Below, piece after piece: positions 34,674-42,905 of a stretch of 60,304 nt of DNA. How positions within the stretch are numbered: position 1 is the stretch's first letter; each line of letters opens with the position of its first letter. The position numbers were made by a program, and so were the translations under genes. Origin of the DNA: an uncultured Alphaproteobacteria bacterium (GTDB lineage Bacteria; Pseudomonadota; Alphaproteobacteria; HIMB59; GCA-002718135); the NCBI GenBank assembly GCA_902561355.1, contig CACEPG010000005.1, positions 1-60,304 of the forward strand. Direction: 5' to 3'. The notes under the pieces were generated by a model. That model was not told the DNA's origin and made no database searches. It saw only the letters and a program-made list of their open reading frames with translations.

Positions 34674-35753
34674 GTGGCAGATATAAATATAAATACAGTA
34701 AATAAGTATTACGGTGACGTTCACGTTATTAAAGACGTATCTTTAGATATAAAAAGTCAATCTTTTACAGTTCTTGTTGGGCCATCAGGTTGTGGTAAAT
34801 CAACAATGCTACGTATGATTGCTGGTTTAGAAGATATTAATTCTGGAACTATCTCAATTGATGGGCAGGTAGTTAATGATCTTCCTCCTAAGCAAAGAAA
34901 CATTGCAATGGTTTTCCAATCATATGCATTATACCCTCATATGACTGTTTTCGATAATATGGCTTTTGGTTTAAAATTAGAAAAAAGATCTAAGGATGAA
35001 ATTAATGAAAGAGTTCAAGAAGCCGCGCGCATACTTCAAATTGAAGATTATCTATTAAGAAAACCAAAACAACTTTCTGGAGGTCAAAGACAAAGAGTTG
35101 CGATTGGAAGAGCAATCACACGTAAACCAAAAGTTTTTTTATTTGATGAACCGCTATCTAATCTTGATGCAGCATTACGTGTGCAGATGAGAGTTGAATT
35201 AGCCAAATTACATGATCAATTAAATGCAACAATGATATATGTTACTCATGATCAAACAGAAGCGATGACATTAGCAAATGATATTGTAGTATTAGATGAA
35301 GGGATAGTTTCACAAAAAGGTACGCCTATGGAACTTTATAACAAACCAAATAATTTATTTGTAGGAGGTTTTATTGGTTCGCCAAAAATGAATTTTATTT
35401 CGTCAAAAATATTAAGTAAAAGTCATAATTCTACTGAAATTGAGCTTTTAGATAATGCAAAAATAAATATACATAAAACATCTGTTTCAGCTAATGAAGG
35501 TGATTCTGTAAAGCTGGGGATTCGTCCTGAGCATTTGTTAGTTAATGAAGATGCAGATGCATCATGGGAAAGCAAAGTTTTTGTTGTTGAAAAACTTGGT
35601 TCAGGTACTTTTTTATACTTAGAAAAAGAAGGAGAGCCATTAGTTGTTGAAACAGAAGGCGATACAAATATAAAAGTTGGAGATACAATAAAGGTTGGTT
35701 TTACCGCTTCACGTTGCCATATATTTGGTAAGAATAATAAGGCATTTGGATAA
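34674..35753 (+). CDS. CUT1 sugar ABC transporter ATPase (AglK/UgpC/MalK-like)
   Basis: A 359-aa ATPase. Walker A GPSGCGKST (about 36-44), Q-loop FQSYALYPHMTV, signature LSGGQRQRVAIGRA, Walker B VFLFDEPLSNLD, switch THDQTEAM, and a C-terminal TOBE/regulatory domain (GIRPEHLLV). The GTG at 34674 is the likely start: AGGAGG lies at 34663-34668, whereas the longer TTG frame begins upstream of it. This is the only CUT1-type ATPase in the window, while two CUT1 permease sets (24529-26651 and 50047-52619) lack one, so it may energise both. Confidence 0.93.
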   Translation: MADININTVNKYYGDVHVIKDVSLDIKSQSFTVLVGPSGCGKSTMLRMIAGLEDINSGTISIDGQVVNDLPPKQRNIAMVFQSYALYPHMTVFDNMAFGLKLEKRSKDEINERVQEAARILQIEDYLLRKPKQLSGGQRQRVAIGRAITRKPKVFLFDEPLSNLDAALRVQMRVELAKLHDQLNATMIYVTHDQTEAMTLANDIVVLDEGIVSQKGTPMELYNKPNNLFVGGFIGSPKMNFISSKILSKSHNSTEIELLDNAKINIHKTSVSANEGDSVKLGIRPEHLLVNEDADASWESKVFVVEKLGSGTFLYLEKEGEPLVVETEGDTNIKVGDTIKVGFTASRCHIFGKNNKAFG

Positions 35754-35822
35754 ATCTATCAGAATCGTTATTTAAACTTAATACTAATATTTGTTATATT
35801 TAATGGATTCTTATCTATATTA

Positions 35823-35850
35823 TTGTTCCAAAACGTTTTAGTTATATAAA
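35823..35850 (+). promoter_or_regulatory. LacI-operator promoter for the candidate small RNA
   Basis: TTGTTC (35823-35828) and TATAAA (35845-35850) form a -35/-10 pair with a 16-bp spacer. The palindrome CCAAAACGTTTTAG (35828-35841; one base off the perfect site at 23105) fills the spacer. Transcription would start near 35857, just where the RNA stem begins. Confidence 0.75.
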
Positions 35851-35856
35851 TTACTG

Positions 35857-35937
35857 GAGCAGAGTGTTTCATATTATTTCCTCCTAAAAGAGATATTCCT
35901 CTTGTAAACTTCTCTGCTCTTTATTTAAAATTTTTTT
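35857..35937 (+). ncRNA. Candidate sRNA with anti-Shine-Dalgarno segment
   Basis: GAGCAGAG (35857-35864) pairs with CTCTGCTC (35912-35919). Inside, GTTT (35866-35869) pairs with AAAC (35906-35909), and AAGAG/CTCTT (35888-35892/35899-35903) forms a second hairpin. TTTCCTCCTAAA (35877-35888) is left mostly unpaired. A T-rich run follows to 35937, suggesting termination. The exposed segment is perfectly complementary over 12 nt to 30493-30504, the frcB-like ribosome binding site, and over 10 nt to the site of the binding protein at 49974. AbcR sRNAs of Rhizobiales act on ABC-transporter mRNAs in a similar way. It could instead be an attenuator leader of the gene at 36008. Confidence 0.6.
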
Positions 35938-36007
35938 CTATAAAATAAGATTGAATTCTTCTATGAAAATAGAATATTAACTAAATCAAATAAATATTAA
36001 AAATAAA

Positions 36008-37033
36008 ATGGCTAAAATAATGATAATTGGTGCGGGTGTAATGAGTTGTGCATTTTCAGTGGTTTGTTTAGAAAATAATCATCAAGCATATATTATTGGA
36101 TCAGACTTTGATAATGAACTTATTGATGAAATTGCTAAAAAAAATAATTTTCATCCCTCTTTAAATACTCAATTATCAGATAAAACCAAGTTTATAAAAT
36201 CTAAAAATTTATATGAAAATAATTTGAATGATGCTGAACTTATTGTAATTGGCACTAATTCTAAAGGAATGGAGTGGAGTTCAGAGACATTAGAAAAGAT
36301 TTTTATAAATAAAAAATTACCTCCTATATTATTACTAACTAAAGGATTAAATGTAATAAATAATAAATTTGAATTACTGATTGAAAAATTGTCAAGATTA
36401 TTAAGTATAAAAAAAATTGAAAATATTAATATTTCTGCTGTTGCAGGACCTTGTCTAGCTAGTGAATTAGCTGCCAAAAGTCACAGCAGTGTAATAATCA
36501 CTAATAAAGATATAAGAGTTTGTGAATGGTTAAAAAATATACTTAGCACACATTATTATCATATTTCAATATCAGATGATGTCATTGGTGTTGAGGTTTC
36601 AGCAGCAATTAAAAATATTTTTTCAATAGCTGTTGGATCAGCTAAAGAATTAAATAATAATAGTGATAAATATTTAAACACATCAGCAGCATTGTTTAAT
36701 CAAAGCGTATATGAAATGCAAATATTTGTATCTTTTTTAAAAGGTAGAAAAGAAACCGTTAATGGATTAGCAGGTATTGGAGACCTCCATGTAAGTGCAG
36801 CTGGAGGGAGAAATAGTTTAATGGGCTCCTTTTTAGGGAAAGGATTATTGTATTCAGAAATAAAGAATAATCAAATGAAAAATATTACAATCGAAGGTGC
36901 AGAACTATCTATCGAAATTTTTAATCTAGTAAAAGATAATTTTACTATTAAAGAAATTCCATTAATGTTTTCAATTATGGAGTCAATTGTTGAAAATAAA
37001 AAAATAGATATTAAATGGGAATACTTTGTTTAA
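36008..37033 (+). CDS. NAD(P)H-dependent glycerol-3-phosphate dehydrogenase-like (GpsA family)
   Basis: A 341-aa dehydrogenase. It has a nucleotide-binding GAGVMSCAF (7-15), the GpsA motifs VAGPCLASELAAK and SAAIKNIFSIAVGSAKEL with the catalytic Lys, and NGLAGIGDLHVSAAGGRN. The sequence departs from housekeeping GpsA (Val-Met-Ser instead of Ala-Trp-Gly in the first loop) and the gene sits in a sugar-catabolism region, so it may be a paralogue acting on another polyol phosphate. No ribosome binding site of strength is visible. It is monocistronic or heads a unit with the kinase 88 bp downstream. Confidence 0.82.
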   Translation: MAKIMIIGAGVMSCAFSVVCLENNHQAYIIGSDFDNELIDEIAKKNNFHPSLNTQLSDKTKFIKSKNLYENNLNDAELIVIGTNSKGMEWSSETLEKIFINKKLPPILLLTKGLNVINNKFELLIEKLSRLLSIKKIENINISAVAGPCLASELAAKSHSSVIITNKDIRVCEWLKNILSTHYYHISISDDVIGVEVSAAIKNIFSIAVGSAKELNNNSDKYLNTSAALFNQSVYEMQIFVSFLKGRKETVNGLAGIGDLHVSAAGGRNSLMGSFLGKGLLYSEIKNNQMKNITIEGAELSIEIFNLVKDNFTIKEIPLMFSIMESIVENKKIDIKWEYFV

Positions 37034-37120
37034 ATTTTAAACAATTAGATTAAGAAATAATTAATTTTAAATATATTTATGTTTATAGATAAATAAGTTG
37101 TAAATAAATTACTTTTAACA

Positions 37121-37993
37121 ATGAATAGTAAAATAGTCTTAACAATTCAAAAACAACTAAAAGATATAACAAATAAAAAATTTTCAAAAAAATATATAAA
37201 TAAAAAAATTATCCCTGTTATTAATCATATAGTAAGCTCTGATAAAAAGAAATTTTTAATTGGTGGTTCTCAGGGTGTAGGCAAATCAACTTTAGTTTAC
37301 GTTATAAAAAAAAATATTCAAACTTTTTACAATAAAAGAGTATTAACTCTTTCTTTAGATGATTATTATCTTTCTAAAAAAAAAAGATTTTCTCTTTCAA
37401 AGAAAATACATCCTTTGTTAAGTACGAGAGGTGTTCCCGGAACACATAATATTAAATTGTTAATTAATCATATCAAGCAATTTAATAATTCAAAATACCC
37501 AATAAACATTCCTATTTTTGACAAATTAATTGATGATAGTTTATCAAAAAAAAGAAAAGAAAATTCAAAAGCAGATATATTAATCTTAGAGGGATGGTGC
37601 TGCGGAGCAAAGAAAATGAAAAATAATTTTCTTTTAAAGAATATAAATTTATTAGAAAAAAATCAAGATAAAAAATATTTATGGAGAAAATATTATAATA
37701 ATAAATTAAAATATGAATATCATGACTTATTTAAAATGTTTGATTATAAAATTTTCTTAAAAGCTTCTTCATTCAAATATGTTTTAAATTGGCGTTTAAA
37801 ACAAGAAAAAATGAACAAATCTAATTTAAATATTCAAAAAAAAATGGATCAAAAAAATCTTATAAACTTTATTCAACATTATGAAAAATTAACTAGATGG
37901 ATGTTAAAAAACCATAAAACTATGTTTGACTTAATTATTAAAGTTAATAATAAACAAAAAATTATTGCAGTTACTAAAAATAAAATTAATTAA
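37121..37993 (+). CDS. D-glycerate 3-kinase-like P-loop kinase
   Basis: A 290-aa kinase of the GLYK-like type. P-loop GGSQGVGKST (48-57), SLDDYYLSKKKR, the diagnostic HPLLSTRGVPGTHNIKLL and the Walker-B-like DILILEGWCCGAK. Plant/yeast D-glycerate 3-kinase has the same RGxPGTHD pattern, so the likely reaction is D-glycerate + ATP to 3-phosphoglycerate. The sequence is very Lys/Asn rich, in keeping with AT bias. It lies downstream of the GpsA-like gene, and its stop overlaps the convergent methyltransferase gene by 4 bp. Confidence 0.82.
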   Translation: MNSKIVLTIQKQLKDITNKKFSKKYINKKIIPVINHIVSSDKKKFLIGGSQGVGKSTLVYVIKKNIQTFYNKRVLTLSLDDYYLSKKKRFSLSKKIHPLLSTRGVPGTHNIKLLINHIKQFNNSKYPINIPIFDKLIDDSLSKKRKENSKADILILEGWCCGAKKMKNNFLLKNINLLEKNQDKKYLWRKYYNNKLKYEYHDLFKMFDYKIFLKASSFKYVLNWRLKQEKMNKSNLNIQKKMDQKNLINFIQHYEKLTRWMLKNHKTMFDLIIKVNNKQKIIAVTKNKIN

Positions 37994-38448
37994 AAAAGTA
38001 ACCATCTCTTAACGGCTAAAGTATAACGATCAAACTCATCTCCAAATTTATTTTTTAAATATATTTCTTCAGCTGGTATAACAAAATTATTAATCCAAAA
38101 AAATAAACCTAAAGCAGATAAAAAATATAGTACGTTTTCAAAGGTTAAAAACATACTTAAATGAAACAATACAAATGCTATATAAATCGGATTTCTGCTA
38201 TAAGCAAAAATTCCAGTTTTAATTAATCTATTTGAGTCTGTTTTTGGTCTAGGATTTTCATTGTAGGATTTAAAAAGATTGAATGCTGAAAAGAAAAATA
38301 CTGTACTTATTATCATTCCCAATAAACCTAATAAATTTATTAAATATAAAAGATTGTACTTAGGAAATATGAATTCACCAAAAGCATATGAAAATATTAG
38401 CAAATATACAGATATGTATAGAGGATTGCCTTTAACTTTTGGGCCCAT
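37990..38448 (-). CDS. Isoprenylcysteine carboxyl methyltransferase-type membrane methyltransferase
   Basis: A 152-aa integral-membrane protein with about four segments. The signature is RPKTDSNRLIKTGIFAYSRNPIYIAFVLFHLS, with the RNPxY motif for SAM binding in ICMT/PEMT relatives, then a late FGDEFDRYTLAVKRWL. The substrate is unknown in bacteria. The start overlaps the upstream HAD phosphatase stop (TAATG). Confidence 0.87.
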   Translation of the reverse strand: MGPKVKGNPLYISVYLLIFSYAFGEFIFPKYNLLYLINLLGLLGMIISTVFFFSAFNLFKSYNENPRPKTDSNRLIKTGIFAYSRNPIYIAFVLFHLSMFLTFENVLYFLSALGLFFWINNFVIPAEEIYLKNKFGDEFDRYTLAVKRWLLF

Positions 38449-39107
38449 TAAAATTTCTCAATAAAATATGAAAGCTTATCAAAATTATCTGTAACTTCAA
38501 CAGCTCCAGCATTAAATAATTCAATATTATTTCTTTCTTTATACCAATGACCTCCCGCCGTAAGCCCAATAACTTTTACATCTGCAGCAACACCAGCTTT
38601 AACTCCAACACTACTATCTTCAATAATAAGAGTTTCATTTTTTTTCAAATTATTATCATAAATAGTCTTTAAATATATGTCAGGAAAAGGCTTGGGTTTA
38701 TCTACCATGTCAAAAGAATAAACTTTATCAGATTTAAAATATTTATCTAACTTTACTTTTTTCAAACCCTGTAATATTCTTTTTTTAACACTATTAGAAC
38801 CTATAAATAAATTAAGATTTGAATTTTTTACGAATTGATATGCTCCTTTTACAGGTTCCAATTCTTTTAAATATATATTTGTCACAATATTCATAATATC
38901 TTCATTAAATTTTTTTTTATCTCTAATTGAAAATTTTTTTGATAAAATGGATATTACTTCAAAAGTTTTTAATCCAGCAAATTGAGCAAAATTTTGTTCT
39001 TGAAAATCATAACCTAAGTTATTCATGTGCCTTGAAAAAGATTTTGCTACAAGCATCTCGCTATCGACTAAAACTCCATCAAAATCAAAAATTATGTTGT
39101 TAATCAT
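38448..39107 (-). CDS. HAD-superfamily phosphatase (beta-phosphoglucomutase-like)
   Basis: A 219-aa HAD hydrolase, subfamily IA. The nucleophile motif is FDFDGVLVDSEM (Asp8, Asp10), motif II is FIGSNSVKKR, Lys lies in DKPKPFPDIYL, and the acidic motif is IIEDSSVGVKAGVAA. It could be a sugar phosphatase or beta-phosphoglucomutase; the cap region does not decide. It is translationally coupled to the downstream membrane methyltransferase. Confidence 0.9.
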   Translation of the reverse strand: MINNIIFDFDGVLVDSEMLVAKSFSRHMNNLGYDFQEQNFAQFAGLKTFEVISILSKKFSIRDKKKFNEDIMNIVTNIYLKELEPVKGAYQFVKNSNLNLFIGSNSVKKRILQGLKKVKLDKYFKSDKVYSFDMVDKPKPFPDIYLKTIYDNNLKKNETLIIEDSSVGVKAGVAADVKVIGLTAGGHWYKERNNIELFNAGAVEVTDNFDKLSYFIEKF

Positions 39108-39193
39108 AAATAAATATATCTCTTTTAATGAATTTTAATCAATTTTGTCTTATTTTTTTATTGAAATATAATTAATATATAATACGAATAATT

Positions 39194-39243
39194 AAGCGAT
39201 ACATAACTCGTCGTCATTATACGAAAGTGGGATAGGTCGCCTT
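39194..39243 (+). promoter_or_regulatory. Structured 5' leader of the LLM-oxidoreductase operon
   Basis: In a 150-bp gap, AAG-CGAT (39194-39200) can pair with GTCG-CTT (39236-39243, bulged C at 39240). TCGT/ACGA (39211-39214/39221-39224) forms an internal hairpin with a 6-nt loop. TATAAT at 39178-39183 could be the -10 box. AGGAGG follows at about 39250. The GC content is well above the surrounding spacer. It could be a cis-regulatory RNA; I cannot match it to a known riboswitch. Confidence 0.4.
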
Positions 39244-39259
39244 CAGATTAGGAGGTAAA

Positions 39260-40432
39260 ATGAAAATTGGCTATTTCTGCAATTCAACTAACTGGGGCAA
39301 TAAAAAGAGTTATAATCAGATATTAGAAGAAATTAGAGATATAGCTACGTATTGTGATCAAAATGATTGGGACTCAATTTGGTTTTCTGAACATCACTTT
39401 AGTCATGAAGGTATGGAAGTTTGTCCAAATCCAATTTTGTTAAGTAGCGATATAGCGGCAAGAACTAGAAACATTCGTATTGGGCAAGCAGCATCAATTA
39501 TAACTTTTTGGAATCCTATTCGAGCAGCAGAAGATATTGCTTTGTTGGACCAGTTATCTAATGGTAGAGTAGAGGCAGGTGTTGGTAGAGGTATTTATGG
39601 AAGAGAAGCATTAAATATGAATGCTGATGCTGATATGAAAGACCAGGCAAAAAACTTTAGGTTATTTGAAGAAACTTTAGACATCATTAAAAAAGCTTGG
39701 ACTAAAAAATTTTTCAATCATGAAGGTGAATTTTATACTTACCCTGCACCAAATTTTGAGTGGGAACATGATATGAGTCCTCCAAGTTCAGAATTTATGA
39801 ATTTGGATACCAAAATTCTAGAGAAAATAAGTGTCGTACCTCAAACTGTTCAAAAGCCTCATCCACCTCTATGGCAAGTAGTCGATAGTCCAAGTTCAAT
39901 AGAATGGGCTGCAAAAAATGACATTAATATTATTATGTGGATACCACCTGTTCAATCACTAAAAAAACGTTTCGAAATATATCAAAACGCTAAATCTGAA
40001 AAAGAAAAACGTCATGTTGAGCTAGGTGAAGGAATTAGTGTTGTAAGAGATATGTTTGTAGCTAATAGTATGGAAGAGGCTAAAGATAAAGCTGGTGAGC
40101 AAATGGTTAATTATATGCGGTGGGTATGTCATTGGAGAGGTCTTGGAACTCATATGAATCCAGGAGAAGAACTTCCTAAAACAGATCATAAATTAGATTT
40201 GCTTTCTTATGAGTTTTTGCATGAAAGAAATATGCTTTTTGGAACTGTTGATTATATAATTAATAAAATAGAAGAAATGCAAAAAGAATTAAATTTACAA
40301 AATTTAAAAGTCTGGTCTAATTTTCCTGAAGTTAAACATGAAGATTGTATGAAGAGTATAAAATTATTTACTGAAAAAATAATTCCTCATTTTAAAAGTA
40401 AAAATAATAGCAAGATAAAAGCTGCATCATAA
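39260..40432 (+). CDS. LLM-class flavin-dependent monooxygenase (luciferase-like)
   Basis: A 390-aa bacterial-luciferase-like oxidoreductase. Seen: WDSIWFSEHHFSHEGM (about residues 34-49), IRIGQAASIITFWNPIRAAEDIALLDQLSNGRVEAGVGRG, and a mid-protein VPQTVQKPHPPLWQVVDSP. These match the FMN-dependent group related to alkanal and limonene monooxygenases. It needs reduced flavin from a partner reductase, which is not in the window. The start follows a strong AGGAGG. The stop overlaps the ThDP-enzyme start by 1 bp, so the two are coupled. Confidence 0.92.
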   Translation: MKIGYFCNSTNWGNKKSYNQILEEIRDIATYCDQNDWDSIWFSEHHFSHEGMEVCPNPILLSSDIAARTRNIRIGQAASIITFWNPIRAAEDIALLDQLSNGRVEAGVGRGIYGREALNMNADADMKDQAKNFRLFEETLDIIKKAWTKKFFNHEGEFYTYPAPNFEWEHDMSPPSSEFMNLDTKILEKISVVPQTVQKPHPPLWQVVDSPSSIEWAAKNDINIIMWIPPVQSLKKRFEIYQNAKSEKEKRHVELGEGISVVRDMFVANSMEEAKDKAGEQMVNYMRWVCHWRGLGTHMNPGEELPKTDHKLDLLSYEFLHERNMLFGTVDYIINKIEEMQKELNLQNLKVWSNFPEVKHEDCMKSIKLFTEKIIPHFKSKNNSKIKAAS

Positions 40433-42126
40433 TGAATGAAAAGAAGAACCGTCCTATTACGGGAGGTATGGCTGTTATAGAATGCTTAAAAGCTTATAAT
40501 ATTAAATATGTTTTTGGCTTAATTGGGTCTGCAACTATGGAAATCTTTGATGCGCTTTATGATCAAAAAGATATAACATTTATAGATGTAAGAGATGAGC
40601 GCACAGGAGCTCATATGGCTGATGCATTTGCTAGAGCATCAGGTAGTCATGGTGTTATTATTGCAGGTCAAAATGGTCCTGGTGCAACAAATCTAGTGAC
40701 AGGTGTTGCTCAAGCGAAAGCTGCTTTTTCTCCTCTTCTATCTATTGCAGGAGCAATATCAACTGAGCATGAAGGCAAAGATGCTTTTCAAGAAGTTGAT
40801 CAACAAAAATTATTTGAACCAATAACAAAAAAAACATTTTCTATAAAAAATACTAAATCCATCACAAAGGAATTAAGCGAAGCATTAAACATATCAACTC
40901 AAGGAAAATGGGGGCCTGTTCATGTAAATATTCCTCGTGATGTACTTTCAGGAATAGAGTGTTTTGACAATTTTATAATTGAAAATAAAATTGAGCCTAA
41001 AAAGATAAATGAAAATGATTTAGGTAAAATTATTTCGTTAATTGAACAATCCTCTAAACCTGTAATTATTTGCGGTGCAGGAGTCAAGAATTCCAAAACA
41101 TCAGATAAGGTAATCTTACTATCAAAAAAATTAAATATACCTATTGTTGCTTCTGCTGGACATGGAGATGTAATTACATTTGAATACAATCTATATGGTG
41201 GGCAAATGGGACCAAGAGGTAATAAAGTTGCCACTACTCTAGTGAAAAATGCAGATTTAATCTTAGCTATGGGTACAAGACTTGGTTTTAATTCAACTTT
41301 TTATTCCTATGATAATATTTCAGAGTCGGCAAAAATTGTTCAAATTGATATTGATCCAATTGCTATTGGTAGGTATTTTCCAATAGAAGTAGGAATTCAA
41401 AATGATGTAAAAATATTTTTAGACAATTTAATTCCTTTAACAAAAAATAAAGTTTTAAAAAATGAACATCAAGAATGGATTAAAAACTTTATAAAAGAAA
41501 AAATAAATTACTATAAAAAAAGAGAGGAAGAAGCTGATATAAATTCAAAAATCATTCAACCATCAGGATTATTCAAAGAATTAAGAAAAATAATACCCAA
41601 AAATTCTGCAGTAACACTAGATGCAGGTACTTTATGCCTGCAAGCAACGGATGAATTTAATTTTATTGAGCCTAGATCACTATTTACTCCTTTAGACTTT
41701 GGATTGGTTGGTTTTTCATTTGCTGCTGGTCTTGGTGTAAAGCTAGCAAAACCAGATTTGCCTGTTTTTAGTCTAATGGGAGATGGAGGATTTGGAATGA
41801 CAGTATCAGAATTATCAACTGCTGTTCATCACAAAATTAACACTGTTACCATTGTTATGAATAATAAATCTTGGGGAGCAGAAAAAGCCTACCAAAGAGA
41901 TTTTTATAACAAAAGATATATCGGGGCAGATATTGACAGCCCCCCTTTTCATAAACTTGCTGAAATTTATGGAGCTAAAGGTTATTATGTTAATGAGCTT
42001 AAAGATTTAAAAGAAGCTGTATCTAATGCTTTGATATGTAATCAACCTTCAGTGATAAATGTCGATATTGACCCAAAAGCACTTTATAGCTTTCGAAAAG
42101 ATTCTTTTATACATCGATCAAAATGA
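40432..42126 (+). CDS. Thiamine-diphosphate enzyme, sulfoacetaldehyde-acetyltransferase (Xsc)/acetolactate-synthase-like
   Basis: A 564-aa three-domain ThDP enzyme. The activating Glu lies in DERTGAHMADAFARASG (about 57-73). IIAGQNGPGATNLVTGV and DAFQEVDQQKLFEPITKKTF resemble Xsc more than biosynthetic IlvB. The ThDP-binding motif is GDGGFGMTVSELSTAVHHKINTVTIVMNN. Xsc turns sulfoacetaldehyde plus phosphate into acetyl phosphate plus sulfite, but no sulfonate importer or Pta is nearby, so the substrate is open. It is coupled to the LLM gene before it and to the hydrolase after it. Confidence 0.85.
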   Translation: MNEKKNRPITGGMAVIECLKAYNIKYVFGLIGSATMEIFDALYDQKDITFIDVRDERTGAHMADAFARASGSHGVIIAGQNGPGATNLVTGVAQAKAAFSPLLSIAGAISTEHEGKDAFQEVDQQKLFEPITKKTFSIKNTKSITKELSEALNISTQGKWGPVHVNIPRDVLSGIECFDNFIIENKIEPKKINENDLGKIISLIEQSSKPVIICGAGVKNSKTSDKVILLSKKLNIPIVASAGHGDVITFEYNLYGGQMGPRGNKVATTLVKNADLILAMGTRLGFNSTFYSYDNISESAKIVQIDIDPIAIGRYFPIEVGIQNDVKIFLDNLIPLTKNKVLKNEHQEWIKNFIKEKINYYKKREEEADINSKIIQPSGLFKELRKIIPKNSAVTLDAGTLCLQATDEFNFIEPRSLFTPLDFGLVGFSFAAGLGVKLAKPDLPVFSLMGDGGFGMTVSELSTAVHHKINTVTIVMNNKSWGAEKAYQRDFYNKRYIGADIDSPPFHKLAEIYGAKGYYVNELKDLKEAVSNALICNQPSVINVDIDPKALYSFRKDSFIHRSK

Positions 42127-42905
42127 AATTAAAAAATCACACAGACTCTCAAGGTAATTATTATGAGTTTAGTGAAGTAAAAAATTCTCCAATGACCATA
42201 TTTATTCACGGAGTAGGACTGGACAATACAATGTGGTATCCTCAAAAGGAATACTTTGATAAACAATCAGTCTTATTTTATGATTTACTAAATCATGGCC
42301 AATCAACTCGAGGTTACAAAGAACTGAGCTTTGAAATATATAGTAATCAATTATTAAATATAATTAATGAATTGCAAATAGATAAAATTAATATTGTTGG
42401 GTTTTCAATTGGAGCTCTGATAGCTCAGCATTTTACAGAAAAATTTTATAATAAAGTAAATAAATTAGTTTTAATTGCAAGCGTGTATCAAAGATCAGAT
42501 AAACAAATCGAAACTGTTCAAAAAAGATATAATGAAGCTCTTAATGGTGCAAGCATAACTATTGATTCAATAAAAAGATGGTTTTCAGAAAGTTATTTAA
42601 ATAATAACCCCAGAGTCTATGATTTTTTCTATAACCTTTTGGAGAAAAAAAAGAATGAAGATTTTTTGCCTGCATACAAAATATTTGTAAACTCTGATAA
42701 ATATTCAATTAATTATAATAATTTTAATATGCCATCTTTAATCATGACAGGGGAAAATGAAGTAGGTTCTACTCCTCACATGAGTGAAGAAATTAGCAAA
42801 GCAATCAAAAATAGTGATTTATATATTATTAAAAAAGCAAAACACGGCGCAACAATTGAACAATCAAATGTTGTAAATGAGAAACTAAATAAATTCTTAT
42901 TCTAA
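42123..42905 (+). CDS. Alpha/beta hydrolase
   Basis: A 260-aa hydrolase. The oxyanion-hole region is FIHGVGLDNTMW, the nucleophile elbow is VGFSIGALIAQ (catalytic Ser), the acid is probably in MTGENEVGSTP, and the His lies in KAKHGATIEQ. It resembles 3-oxoadipate enol-lactonase-type hydrolases. It overlaps the ThDP-enzyme gene by 4 bp, making LLM-ThDP-hydrolase one transcript. It probably hydrolyses an ester, lactone or C-C bond in that pathway. Confidence 0.9.
   Translation: MKLKNHTDSQGNYYEFSEVKNSPMTIFIHGVGLDNTMWYPQKEYFDKQSVLFYDLLNHGQSTRGYKELSFEIYSNQLLNIINELQIDKINIVGFSIGALIAQHFTEKFYNKVNKLVLIASVYQRSDKQIETVQKRYNEALNGASITIDSIKRWFSESYLNNNPRVYDFFYNLLEKKKNEDFLPAYKIFVNSDKYSINYNNFNMPSLIMTGENEVGSTPHMSEEISKAIKNSDLYIIKKAKHGATIEQSNVVNEKLNKFLF

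Noticed and set aside
39180-39260. Known riboswitch (SAM-II/SAM-V, TPP, FMN) in the LLM leader
   Set aside because: I could pair two stems but could not match the conserved core of any of these classes, so only a structured leader is reported.
40432-42126. ilvB, biosynthetic acetolactate synthase
   Set aside because: No small subunit ilvN follows, the gene is coupled to a flavin monooxygenase, and its N-terminal motifs resemble Xsc more.
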